Below, in pieces: positions 33,865-43,551 of a stretch of 64,000 nt of DNA; the stretch's first letter is position 1; the number at the start of each line of letters is the position of its first letter. Under the pieces are notes generated by a model. The model was not told the origin of the DNA. It did not search any database and saw nothing but the letters and a program-made list of their open reading frames with translations. This DNA is from JBDGYW01 sp964580055 (lineage in GTDB: Bacteria; Gemmatimonadota; Gemmatimonadetes; Gemmatimonadales; GWC2-71-9): positions 78,135-142,134 of the forward strand of contig CAZOJI010000005.1 of assembly GCA_964580055.1 (NCBI GenBank), read 5' to 3'. The position numbers and the translations under genes are program-made.

Positions 33865-36075
33865 TCAGCTCCTCGGTTCCAGAACCAGCGCACCGAGAGG
33901 AGGAAGGCGCAACTCCAGCGACTGGGCGTGGCCGTGCAGCGGTTCCGAATCCGTTTGGAAAACTCGCGGCACCTCGAACTCGCTACCGCCGTACATGGGG
34001 TCATCGCTACAGAGGACGGTGACGTATTCTCCGGCCTCGGGAGCCCCGATGCGGTAACCCTCCCTGGGAACCGGCGTCAGATTGAACGCCACGAGGACGT
34101 GAGACACACCGTCACTGCGCGCGAAAGACATAACGCTGTTGTCGTGATCGCTGCAGTCGATCCACTGGAAGCCTTCCGGGCTGTCGTCGAGCCGCCACAG
34201 ACTCGGCGACCTGCGATAGTAGTCGTTCAGTTCGGTGAGAAAGCGCTGCAGGCCCGCACGCGGGGGATCGCCGGCCAGGTGCCAGTCGAGGCTCTTGTCG
34301 TGATTCCATTCCGAGTCCGGCGCCAGTTCGGTGCCCATGAACAGCAGCACTTTCCCCGGCCGCGTGTATTGGTACGCCAGCAGGGTGCGCAGGTTGGCGA
34401 ACTTCTGCCAGGCGTCGCCCGGCATCTTGCCCAATAACGATCCCTTACCGTGCACGACCTCGTCATGTGACAGAGGCATGATGAAGCGCTCGGTGTATTC
34501 GTACAACATCGCGAACGTGAGCTGGTCCTGGTGGTAACGGCGGTGCACGGGCTCTCTCCCGAAGTACTCGAGCGTGTCGTGCATCCAGCCCATGTTCCAC
34601 TTGAACTTGAAACCCAGCCCGCCTTCGCGCACGGGCTTGCTGACTCCGCCCCATGCCGTCGACTCTTCCGCCACGGCGAAACAGCCGGGGCATTCGGCTT
34701 CGATGATCTCGTTCAGCGTTTTCACGAACGATACGGCCTCGAGGTTCTCCCGTCCTCCGTACTCGTTGGGCACCCACTGGCCCGCCTCGCGACTGTAGTC
34801 CAGATACAGCATGGAGGCAACCGCGTCGACCCGCAGCCCGTCCACATGGTATTCCTGAAGCCAGAACAGCGCGTTCGCGATCAGGAAGTTCCGCACCTCG
34901 TTGCGGCCGTAGTTGAATATCAATGTACCCCAATCGGGGTGCTCGCCCCGCCGCTTGTCTTCGTGCTCGTACAGCGCGGTCCCGTCGAAGCGCCTGAGGG
35001 CGAAATCGTCGCGTGGGAAGTGCGCCGGCACCCAGTCGACGAGAACGCCGATGCCGTTCTGGTGGCACATATCCACCAGATACCGGAAGTCGTCCGGTGT
35101 ACCGTACCGCGACGTGGGAGCGTAATATGCCGTCACCTGATATCCCCAGGAGCCGGCAAAGGGGTGTTCGGCCACCGGAAGCAACTCGATGTGTGTGAAT
35201 CCCAGATTCTTCACATGCTCCACCAGCGCCCCGGCGTGCTCTCGGTACGTGAGTGGGCGGTCAGATTCCTCCGGCAATCGGCTCCAGGAACCGAGGTGCA
35301 CTTCGTAGATCGACATCGGCTCGTGGACAGCATCGCTCTGCGCGCGTCTACTCATCCATTCGTCGTCATCCCAGTGGTGGTGCGAGGCCGCGACGACCGA
35401 GCCGGTGCTCGGCGGCAGTTCGCAGGCATAAGCGTACGGGTCCGCCTTGAGCCTTAGCAAACCGTCTGCCGTCTTGATCTCATACTTGTAGATCGCACCG
35501 GGCGCGATCCCTGGGACGAAAATCTCGAAGATGCCGGAGTTCCCCAGCGAGCGCATCTGATAGTGGCGCCCGTCCCAATGACAGAAATCGCCCACAACAC
35601 TCACGCGGCGCGCGTTCGGCGCCCAGACCGCGAAGGCGACGCCGTCTGTATCGTCCACCCTTTTCGGGTGCGCTCCCATTACGCGCCAGAGCGTGCGATG
35701 AGTGCCTTCTGCGAAGAGATGGATGTCGGTCTCGCCGAATGTGGGAGGGAACCGGTAGGGATCGTCACGTTCCCATTCGTTGCCGTCCGGAAACCGAAAC
35801 CGCAGCCGGTATCTGAGCGGTAAAGAAGCTCCCGCCAGGAACCCCGCGAACAAGCCGGAATCGAGATGATCGAGGTCCAAGCTCCGTCCATCCGGCAGCA
35901 GGCACCACGCAGCGGTCGCATCTGGATGGAATGCCCGGACCACGACCCCATTCTCGGATTCGACGGTTGCCGGATGGGGTCCCAGAATTGCGTGAGGGTC
36001 GTGATAGTCACCCGCCACCAGCCTGCGGCCGGCCCCTCGATCTACATCATCTATAGCATCAGCTTGTTTGGACAC
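33865..36075 (-). CDS. glgB: 1,4-alpha-glucan branching enzyme
   Basis: A 736-residue GH13 branching enzyme that makes alpha-1,6 branches. An N-terminal N1 domain (about 20-115), a CBM48-type domain (about 130-230), a catalytic barrel and a C-terminal beta domain are visible. Catalytic residues are Asp417 (GLRVDAVASM), Glu470 (AVAEESTAW) and Asp538 (LSHDEVVHGK). It begins 1 base after the glgX stop. In a GlgE pathway it branches the linear glucan made by GlgE. Confidence 0.96.
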   Translation of the reverse strand: MSKQADAIDDVDRGAGRRLVAGDYHDPHAILGPHPATVESENGVVVRAFHPDATAAWCLLPDGRSLDLDHLDSGLFAGFLAGASLPLRYRLRFRFPDGNEWERDDPYRFPPTFGETDIHLFAEGTHRTLWRVMGAHPKRVDDTDGVAFAVWAPNARRVSVVGDFCHWDGRHYQMRSLGNSGIFEIFVPGIAPGAIYKYEIKTADGLLRLKADPYAYACELPPSTGSVVAASHHHWDDDEWMSRRAQSDAVHEPMSIYEVHLGSWSRLPEESDRPLTYREHAGALVEHVKNLGFTHIELLPVAEHPFAGSWGYQVTAYYAPTSRYGTPDDFRYLVDMCHQNGIGVLVDWVPAHFPRDDFALRRFDGTALYEHEDKRRGEHPDWGTLIFNYGRNEVRNFLIANALFWLQEYHVDGLRVDAVASMLYLDYSREAGQWVPNEYGGRENLEAVSFVKTLNEIIEAECPGCFAVAEESTAWGGVSKPVREGGLGFKFKWNMGWMHDTLEYFGREPVHRRYHQDQLTFAMLYEYTERFIMPLSHDEVVHGKGSLLGKMPGDAWQKFANLRTLLAYQYTRPGKVLLFMGTELAPDSEWNHDKSLDWHLAGDPPRAGLQRFLTELNDYYRRSPSLWRLDDSPEGFQWIDCSDHDNSVMSFARSDGVSHVLVAFNLTPVPREGYRIGAPEAGEYVTVLCSDDPMYGGSEFEVPRVFQTDSEPLHGHAQSLELRLPPLGALVLEPRS

Positions 36076-36076
36076 T

Positions 36077-38206
36077 TTACCTTTCCGCGCTGTCGTAGGG
36101 AGTGAAGCTCAATACCGCAAGTGAGTGTCGCATGAGGCGCACCCCATTCGCTTTGGGATGGCGGGGCGCCCCGCGGTGGGCCGTGTGGAACAACACGGTC
36201 CACTGACCGGGTTCGTCCATTTCCGGGAGGGTGAAGAAGCGCGCTCGGCCGCCACCGTTCAAGATCAACAGCAGCGTGTCGCCCTCAATAGGGCGCCCGC
36301 GGTCATCGACATCATCCGTCGCCTCACCGTGCAACAGCATACCGAGCACCCGGTTTTCCGGATCACGCCAGTCAGCCTCGGTCATTTCGCCACCGTCCGA
36401 CTTGAGCCATTTCACGTCGGTATCGCCTTCTTCATTCACCGGCCGGCCGCTGAAGAAACTGCGGCGTCGCAGCACGGGGCTTTCCTGACGGAGGCGCAGT
36501 ATCAGGTGCGTGAAATCCAGCAACTCGCGGGCGCGATCGTCCAGGTCCCAGTCTACCCACGAGATCTCGTTGTCCTGACAGTAGGCGTTGTTGTTGCCGC
36601 GTTGCGTGCGGCTCACCTCGTCGCCGTGCGAAAGCATCGGCACGCCCTGCGAGAATGCGAGCGTCGCGAGGAAGTTGCGCTTCACTCTCTCACGCTTTCT
36701 CACGATCCCCTCCGCCTCTGTCTCCCCCTCGATCCCCCAGTTGGCGCTCCAGTTTGCGTCGGTACCGTCGCGGTTCTCCTCTCCATTCGCCTCATTGTGT
36801 TTTCTCTCATAACTCACGAGATCGTGGAGAGTGAAGCCGTCGTGGCAAGTTACGAAGTTGACACTGGCGTGCGGAGTTCGATCGCGCCGGTTGTAAAGAT
36901 CACTGCTGCCGGCCAACCGGTAAGCCAGATCCGCGAGCTGCCCTTGGTCTCCGCGCCAGAACCGCCGCACCGCGTCGCGATACTGGCCGTTCCATTCCGC
37001 CCAACCACCCGGAAAGTTCCCGACCTGGTACCCACCCTCACCCACATCCCAGGGCTCCGCGATCAATTTCACCTGAGACAAGATGGGATCCTGTAGGATG
37101 AAGTCGAAGAACCGCTGTAGGCGGTCGAGCTCGTACAGCTCCCGAGCCAAGGCCGGAGCCAGGTCGAAGCGGAACCCATCCACATGCATCTCCTGCACCC
37201 AATACCTCAGACTGTCCATCATCAGCTGCATGGCCCTGAAATTCTGCATGTTCAGAGTATTCCCGGTGCCCGTGAAGTCGAGGTAGTAGCGCGGATCCTC
37301 GGGATTCAAGCCGTAGTAGGAGGCGTTGTCGATGCCTCGGAGGGAAAGCGTGGGCCCGAGTCTGTTGCCTTCGGCCGTATGGTTGTAGACGACGTCCAGG
37401 ATCACCTCGATGCCCGCGCGGTGCAACCTCTTCACCATTGTCTTGAACTCGTCCACCTGCTCGCCGTACTTGCCGGTGGCGTAGCGGGAATCCGGCGCGA
37501 AAAACCCTATGGTGTTGTAACCCCAATAGTTGCTCAGCCCTTTGTCTATCAACGTCCCTTCGGTCACGTGGTGGTGCACGGGGAGCAGCTCCACAGCGGT
37601 CACGTTCAGGAACAGCAGGTGATCGATCACCGCTTCCGACGTCAGACCGAGGTATGTACCGCGGAGGTGTTCTTCGACGCCGGAATGCCGCGCCGTCATA
37701 CCCTTGACGTGGCATTCGTACACAATCGTCCGGCTCCAAGGCGTTCGCGGCGGGCGGTCGTCGGCCCAAGTGAACGCCGAGTCGATCACTACGCATCGAG
37801 GCATGGCGGGCGCGCTGTCGGTTTCGTCGAGGCTCAGGTCGGCATCAGGATCACCGACCTTGTAACCGAGCAGCGAGTCATGCCGCTTCACATCGCCGGA
37901 AACCGCTTTGGCATACGGGTCGATCAGCAGTTTTGCCGGATTGAACCGATGTCCCTGGGATGGTTCGTAGGGCCCGTGGACACGATATCCGTAGAGTTGA
38001 CCGGGGCGGACGTCCGGCAGATACGCGTGCCACACCATGTTGGTGCGCTCGGCCAGCCTGATGCGCTCTGTCTCATGTGCCTCACTGGATGCCCCGAACA
38101 AACACAGTTCCACGCGTGTGGCGTGTTCGGAAAAAATGGCAAAGTTGACGCCCTCGCCGTCCCAAGTGGCACCAAGGGGGTAGGGTCGTCCGGGCCATAC
38201 TCTCAT
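36077..38206 (-). CDS. glgX: Glycogen debranching enzyme GlgX
   Basis: A 709-residue GH13 isoamylase-type enzyme that cleaves alpha-1,6 branches. Features are an N-terminal CBM48 domain (PYPLGATWDGEGVNFAIFSE), the family motif GYNTIGFFAPDSRYA, VILDVVYNHTAEG, the nucleophile region VDGFRFDLAPALARE, LIAEPWDVGEGGYQVGNFP and VTCHDGFTLHDLVSYERKHN. It follows the treS-mak gene after 28 bases and releases short chains that MalQ and GlgP can use. Confidence 0.95.
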   Translation of the reverse strand: MRVWPGRPYPLGATWDGEGVNFAIFSEHATRVELCLFGASSEAHETERIRLAERTNMVWHAYLPDVRPGQLYGYRVHGPYEPSQGHRFNPAKLLIDPYAKAVSGDVKRHDSLLGYKVGDPDADLSLDETDSAPAMPRCVVIDSAFTWADDRPPRTPWSRTIVYECHVKGMTARHSGVEEHLRGTYLGLTSEAVIDHLLFLNVTAVELLPVHHHVTEGTLIDKGLSNYWGYNTIGFFAPDSRYATGKYGEQVDEFKTMVKRLHRAGIEVILDVVYNHTAEGNRLGPTLSLRGIDNASYYGLNPEDPRYYLDFTGTGNTLNMQNFRAMQLMMDSLRYWVQEMHVDGFRFDLAPALARELYELDRLQRFFDFILQDPILSQVKLIAEPWDVGEGGYQVGNFPGGWAEWNGQYRDAVRRFWRGDQGQLADLAYRLAGSSDLYNRRDRTPHASVNFVTCHDGFTLHDLVSYERKHNEANGEENRDGTDANWSANWGIEGETEAEGIVRKRERVKRNFLATLAFSQGVPMLSHGDEVSRTQRGNNNAYCQDNEISWVDWDLDDRARELLDFTHLILRLRQESPVLRRRSFFSGRPVNEEGDTDVKWLKSDGGEMTEADWRDPENRVLGMLLHGEATDDVDDRGRPIEGDTLLLILNGGGRARFFTLPEMDEPGQWTVLFHTAHRGAPRHPKANGVRLMRHSLAVLSFTPYDSAER

Positions 38207-38234
38207 GATGCCGGCTCCAGGTCAGGAGGGCAGG

Positions 38235-41200
38235 TCATTCGGTTTTCCCGTTCCCGGTCAACTGCAAGATGCCTAGCAGGGGTATGATCGTCCAATCAGG
38301 CCTGTTGTTGAGCTCGTAAAGGAGCTCGTACAGCGCCTTATCCAGCAGATGCGTGTCCAGCAACGCTCTTCGCTCATCCACCGATCTGGGCAGCAACGCC
38401 GCGTCTCCCACACCTCCAACATAAGACTTGAGAAACTCCCTCGATACCCACCTGTGCCAGGAGTCGGCCCACAACCGAACGAATGGGTAGTCTTCAGGAC
38501 GCACCGAGCCGCTCAGGAAGGGAGTAACCGATGCGTAGTGAAACGAACGCAACATGCCGGCGACATCCTTGAGCGGCGATCTCTTTAGGCGTCGCTCACC
38601 GAGCGGTCTGGCGGGTTCACCCTCGAAGTCCAGGATGACGAAATCCTTGCCCGTATAGAGCATCTGGCCGAGGTGATAGTCGCCGTGCACTCTAATGCGC
38701 GTCGCCGAAATCTTGCGCTCCAATACTTGTCTCAGCCTCTTGCTCACTTCGTTCCTGGTACGCAGCACCGACCTGGCTTCTTTGCGTGTGTCCTTGGGGA
38801 GATACCGCACGCGCCTTTCCAGCAGCCCGAACGCCTCTTCCAGTCGCCGGCGGGTCGATTGATAGAGTGAGCGCTGGTACATGGCGTTGAATGGTTCGGG
38901 TGCGAACTCTCCGTGTTCGGGCTGGGAAGCCAGCGCCAGGTGGAGTTCCGCCGTTCTGAGGCCGATGCTCCGCGCGGACTCCATGTATACGCCAATCCGC
39001 TCCTCGACGCTTTCGGGCACTTTGGCGTCCAGATCGTCAATTGGATGACCATTCGGCGGAGCCTCCGGAGGAGTACGATCCGGCTGTGCCAGCGCCAGCT
39101 CGAAATACTGTTCGAGATGGTGCAGCGTATAGTGCCACGCGTCTTCCGCGTTTGCAGTGTAGCCGTGCATCACCGCGAGCGTCATTGGTTCTCTACGAGG
39201 CCGCCGGTATTCCAGGGCTCCCGCGAGCGGCGGCGTATTGGAGAATGAGGTCTGTTCCGTTAGGAAGCGGCCGATCTCCATGTCGGGGTTGAGTCCGTCG
39301 TCGACCCTTCTGATCACCTTCATTATGAAGCTGTCGCCATAGACCACCGAGTTGTTGCTCTGCTCGGCCTTGAGGAGGCGCGGCTCGGCGTCCTTGACGG
39401 CGGATAGGAGGCGCTTTCCGTATCCGCGCGTGGTCAAGCCGTGCAGCTCACCCGACGCTCCCTTCGCGCGGGACTTGCGCGCAACCATCCCGGCCATCGC
39501 GTTGTTGACGGTTGGGCTGACGAGAGCGTCATAAAGGAGGCCGTGAACAGGGCCGTCGTTGCCGGGCACCGTGAGCCCGGCGATGATCTCGTGGGGGTGA
39601 TGAGCCTCGACGCTCGTCGCTTCTTCTCCGCTGGCGAACGCCAGGGGTACGTTGTAATAGTCCGGCGCCCCTTCCGCGAACGTTACCTCCACCAACGTGA
39701 CGCAGGCATCCACTTCCTTACGTCGAATCGGTATCACCTCGGCGACACGCGCGTCGAGCTGTCGCCGAGCCTTGCCGCCGAACCAACGCCTGCCCCGCAG
39801 ATATGCCAAAAGCGCCCTCTGCAGGGGTTTCGCGGTTTTGTCGGTGAGCCCGAGCTGCCAAGGTTTGTCCAAGCTTAGCTCCGGCGCCACGAAGTCGTGC
39901 ACCACGGCCGCTTCGTCTTCCTCCCTCAACGGCTCCAGCCTGAACCACAAGAAGTTGTGCGGTCCCAGGGTAATCAGATAGGGACCTTCACCTATGGCCG
40001 GGAACCGGGTACGCCCGAACTGCTCGACCGGTACCATTCCCTGGAATCGCTGCAGGTCCAGCTCCGCGTACTGAGCAAACCTCGAGAGGTTGGCCAGAAC
40101 CAGCACCCGCTCGCCCTCCCATTCGCGCACGAAGGCCAGCACCTTGCGGTTCTCGGGATGCAAAAACTCGATCGAGCCGCTGCCGAACACGGCCGATTCC
40201 TTGCGCAATGAAATCAGCCGCTTGGTCCACCACAACAGCGAGTTGGGGTTGCTCTGCTGCGCCTCGACGTTCACGGCTTCATAGTGGTACTCGGGGTCGA
40301 CAATCACCGGCAGGTACAGCTGCTGAGGATTGCTCCTCGAGAAGCCCGCGTTCCTGTCCGGCCCCCACTGCATCGGAGTGCGTACGCCGTTGCGGTCACC
40401 CAGGTAGATGTTGTCCCCCATTCCGATCTCGTCGCCGTAGTAGAACACGGGCGTGCCCGGCATGGAGAACAGCAGGCTGTTCATCAGCTCGATGCGCCGC
40501 CTGTTGCATCCCATCAGCGGCGCCAGCCTGCGGCGTATCCCGAGATTCACGCGAGCGCGCGGGTCTTGGGCGTAGACCCGGTACATGAAGTCCCGGTCCT
40601 CGTCGGTCACCATCTCGAGTGTGAGCTCGTCGTGATTGCGCAGGAAGACCGCCCACTGACAGCTGTCCGGAATCGGCGGAGTCTGTTCCAGGATATCCAC
40701 TATGGGAAAACGGTCTTCCATTTGGATGGCCATGAACAACCTGGGCATGAGAGGGAAGTGGAATGCCATATGGCATTCATCGCCGCCCCCGAAATAGGTG
40801 ACCGCATCGTCGGGCCATTGATTGGCTTCCGCGAGCAACATGCGATCGGAGTACTTCTGATCGGCATGTTTGCGCAGCTCCTTGAGGAACGCGTGCGTTT
40901 CGGGCAGGTTCTCGCAGTTGGTGCCCTCTCTCTCGTATAGGTACGGAACCGCGTCGAGCCTGAGCCCGTCCACTCCCAAATCGAACCAGAAATCCATGGC
41001 CTGAATGACGGCACGCCGCACCGCGCGGTTGTCGAAATTCAGATCGGGCTGATGGGAGTAGAAGCGGTGCCAATAATAGGACTCCGCCACGTGGTCCCAT
41101 GCCCAGTTCGACTGCTCGAAATCCTTGAAGATGATTCGCGCATCCTTGTACTTGTCCGGTTTGTCACTCCACACGTAGAAATCGCGGTGTTTGCTGCCGG

Positions 41201-41561
41201 CAGGTGCGCGACGGGCCCGCTGGAACCAGGCGTGTTGATCGGATGTGTGGTTGATGACCAACTCGGTGATGACCTTGAGTCCACGCCGGTGCGCCTCTCT
41301 GAGGAAGGTCTTGAAATCTCTCAACGTGCCGTAGTCGGGATGGATGTCACGGTAGTCGGCTATGTCATATCCGTCATCCCTGAGCGGCGACGGGTAAAAC
41401 GGCTGCAGCCACAGGACGGTGACGCCGAGATCCTCGAGATAGTCCAGCTTGGAGGTCAGCCCTCGAAAATCCCCTATCCCATCTCGGTTGCTGTCGTGGA
41501 ACGCCCGTACGTGCACCTGGTAGATGATTGCATCCTTGTACCACAAGGATTCGCTGCTCAT
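38235..41561 (-). CDS. treS: Trehalose synthase-maltokinase fusion
   Basis: A 1108-residue bifunctional protein. Residues 1-~545 are TreS, which interconverts trehalose and maltose, with nucleophile Asp203 (GLRLDAVPYLYE), acid Glu245 (LLAEANQWPDD) and LRNHDELTLEM. Residues ~570-1108 are a Pep2/Mak-type maltokinase, with RRWFGGKARR near its start, HGDYHLGQML (959-968) and ILDFEGEP (976-983) as kinase motifs. Together they convert trehalose to maltose-1-phosphate, the GlgE substrate. This fusion is known in several phyla. It lies 19 bases after glgE. Confidence 0.96.
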   Translation of the reverse strand: MSSESLWYKDAIIYQVHVRAFHDSNRDGIGDFRGLTSKLDYLEDLGVTVLWLQPFYPSPLRDDGYDIADYRDIHPDYGTLRDFKTFLREAHRRGLKVITELVINHTSDQHAWFQRARRAPAGSKHRDFYVWSDKPDKYKDARIIFKDFEQSNWAWDHVAESYYWHRFYSHQPDLNFDNRAVRRAVIQAMDFWFDLGVDGLRLDAVPYLYEREGTNCENLPETHAFLKELRKHADQKYSDRMLLAEANQWPDDAVTYFGGGDECHMAFHFPLMPRLFMAIQMEDRFPIVDILEQTPPIPDSCQWAVFLRNHDELTLEMVTDEDRDFMYRVYAQDPRARVNLGIRRRLAPLMGCNRRRIELMNSLLFSMPGTPVFYYGDEIGMGDNIYLGDRNGVRTPMQWGPDRNAGFSRSNPQQLYLPVIVDPEYHYEAVNVEAQQSNPNSLLWWTKRLISLRKESAVFGSGSIEFLHPENRKVLAFVREWEGERVLVLANLSRFAQYAELDLQRFQGMVPVEQFGRTRFPAIGEGPYLITLGPHNFLWFRLEPLREEDEAAVVHDFVAPELSLDKPWQLGLTDKTAKPLQRALLAYLRGRRWFGGKARRQLDARVAEVIPIRRKEVDACVTLVEVTFAEGAPDYYNVPLAFASGEEATSVEAHHPHEIIAGLTVPGNDGPVHGLLYDALVSPTVNNAMAGMVARKSRAKGASGELHGLTTRGYGKRLLSAVKDAEPRLLKAEQSNNSVVYGDSFIMKVIRRVDDGLNPDMEIGRFLTEQTSFSNTPPLAGALEYRRPRREPMTLAVMHGYTANAEDAWHYTLHHLEQYFELALAQPDRTPPEAPPNGHPIDDLDAKVPESVEERIGVYMESARSIGLRTAELHLALASQPEHGEFAPEPFNAMYQRSLYQSTRRRLEEAFGLLERRVRYLPKDTRKEARSVLRTRNEVSKRLRQVLERKISATRIRVHGDYHLGQMLYTGKDFVILDFEGEPARPLGERRLKRSPLKDVAGMLRSFHYASVTPFLSGSVRPEDYPFVRLWADSWHRWVSREFLKSYVGGVGDAALLPRSVDERRALLDTHLLDKALYELLYELNNRPDWTIIPLLGILQLTGNGKTE

Positions 41562-41580
41562 ACCTACTCCTTCTCGATCG

Positions 41581-43542
41581 TCAGCGCTCTACGAGGAATA
41601 CATGGGCGACTCGCTCGGCCGGATCGAGTTGAACGAAGTTGCTGCTGCCGCGCCACGTGTGGCTCTCGCCGGTGAGCAAGTCGCGGACCCGATACTCGTC
41701 CTCGCGCCCGAGGCTGAGTTCTGCGACCGGAACCTGGACGATCCCCGCTTGCACATGGTGAGGATCCAGGTTCACGGCAATCAGAAGATCGTTGCCCCAG
41801 GCGGTCCGGCTGTAGAACAGGATCTGTTCGTTGTCTGAATCGTGAAACCCCAGGTTGCCCTGCGTCTGAAAGGCCGGGTTCTCGCGGCGAATGCGGTTGA
41901 TGAGACGAATGTCGTCGTTGATATTGCCGGGCGCCTCCCAATCGCGGACCTTGATCTCGTATTTCTCGGAGTTCAAGTATTCCTCGCTGCCCGGCTCCCG
42001 AGGCTCGTTCTCGCACAGCTCGTATCCGCTGTAGATGCCGTACAATGGCGACAGTGTAGCCGCGAGGAGCAGCCGGACCCGAAACGCGGGGCGCCCCCCC
42101 TCCTGCAAGTATGCGTGCAGAATGTCAGGCGTGTTGGTGAACAGGTTGCCACGGAAGTACTTGACGAGCTCGGTGTTGTGCAGTTCGGTGAACAGCTCGC
42201 TCAGCTCGAAGCTATCGTTCTTCCAGGTGAAGTGCGTGTAGGACTGTGTAAACCCCAGCTTGGCGAGCCCCCACATCCGCTTGGGGCGCGTGAACGCCTC
42301 CGAGAGGAACACCACCTCGGGAAATCGCTCCTTGATGCCGGCGAGCATCCATTCCCAGAAGGCGAACGGCTTGGTGTGAGGATTGTCGACCCTGAAGGTC
42401 TTTACTCCGCGCGCGATCCAGAATTCCATGATCTCCTTGCACGCACGCCACAGGTTTTCCCTGTCGCCGCACCAGAAGTCGAGCGGGTAGATGTCCTGGT
42501 ATTTCTTGGGAGGGTTTTCGGCGTACATGATAGTGCCGTCGGGCCGCCACACGAACCAGTCGGGGTGCTCCTGGACCCAGGGATGGTCGGGAGAGCATTG
42601 TAGGGCGTAGTCCAACGCGACCTCCATGCCCAGGTCTTGCGCCGCTCTCACGAAGCGCTCGAAGTCCTCGATCGTTCCGAGCTCCGGCGCCAACGCCGTG
42701 TGGCCGCCCTCCTCGGACCCGATAGCCCAGGGGCTCCCGGGATCGCCGGGTTCCGCGGTCAGCGAGTTGTTGCGTCCTTTGCGGAAGCTGCGGCCTATGG
42801 GATGTATGGGTGGCAGATAAACCACATCGAAACCGAGGTCCGCTATTCTGGGGAGGCTCCGCTCGGCGTCTCTGAACGTGCCGGGCCTATCCGGATCGCC
42901 AGTGCACGATCTGGGAAACATCTCGTACCAGCCGGCGAAGTGGGCGGCGCCCCGGTCCACCACTATCTCGAATTCACACTCGAGTGTCGTGACCTCCGCC
43001 GGCTCCACCACACGGTCCATGAGTGCCAAGAGCTCGGGGGACAACGCCAATGCTATCCGTCTCTTTTTGGCTGTCCGCGTGTTTCCCAGGAGTTTCGCCG
43101 CAGCGGTCAACTCCGTTCTGTCTTCGGGAGTCGCATTTGCCGCGGCTCGCTCGATCAGCTCGCCCCCCTCCAACAACTCGACCCGGACATCGAGGCCTGC
43201 ATCCGCCTTCTTCTGAAGCGCATCGCGCCAGGTTCCGAAGTGGTCCGTCCACCCATCCACAGTGAAGCGCCATCGGCCTATCTCATCGAGAGGAAACCCG
43301 GCGTACCAACGATCGCTGTCGAAGTGGTAGCGCATGGGCAAAGCGCGCCATGTGCGGAACCGCGGCCCCTGGTAGCGCACCCGTGCCTTGAGCAGAGCGT
43401 GGCCGTCACGATAGATGTCAGCACCAACATTGCACATTTCGCCGACGGTCAACTTCACGGGGAAGCGTCCGCCGTCGAGTGTGGGCTCTACGTGCTCGAT
43501 GACCAGTTTGCGGCCGTGCGTGCTTTCGTCGAGTGGATTCAC
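41581..43542 (-). CDS. glgE: Maltose-1-phosphate maltosyltransferase GlgE
   Basis: A 653-residue GH13_3 enzyme that adds maltosyl units from maltose-1-phosphate to glucan. It has the N-terminal beta domain, VYLPPIHPIGRSFRKGRNN, and the catalytic Asp386 (FRVDNPHTKP) and Glu415 (FLSEAFTRP). Their spacing of 29 residues equals that of the characterised Streptomyces enzyme. KYQDIYPLDF is another family segment. It is the second gene of the operon, 9 bases after glgP. Confidence 0.96.
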   Translation of the reverse strand: MNPLDESTHGRKLVIEHVEPTLDGGRFPVKLTVGEMCNVGADIYRDGHALLKARVRYQGPRFRTWRALPMRYHFDSDRWYAGFPLDEIGRWRFTVDGWTDHFGTWRDALQKKADAGLDVRVELLEGGELIERAAANATPEDRTELTAAAKLLGNTRTAKKRRIALALSPELLALMDRVVEPAEVTTLECEFEIVVDRGAAHFAGWYEMFPRSCTGDPDRPGTFRDAERSLPRIADLGFDVVYLPPIHPIGRSFRKGRNNSLTAEPGDPGSPWAIGSEEGGHTALAPELGTIEDFERFVRAAQDLGMEVALDYALQCSPDHPWVQEHPDWFVWRPDGTIMYAENPPKKYQDIYPLDFWCGDRENLWRACKEIMEFWIARGVKTFRVDNPHTKPFAFWEWMLAGIKERFPEVVFLSEAFTRPKRMWGLAKLGFTQSYTHFTWKNDSFELSELFTELHNTELVKYFRGNLFTNTPDILHAYLQEGGRPAFRVRLLLAATLSPLYGIYSGYELCENEPREPGSEEYLNSEKYEIKVRDWEAPGNINDDIRLINRIRRENPAFQTQGNLGFHDSDNEQILFYSRTAWGNDLLIAVNLDPHHVQAGIVQVPVAELSLGREDEYRVRDLLTGESHTWRGSSNFVQLDPAERVAHVFLVER

Positions 43543-43551
43543 TTGATTTGG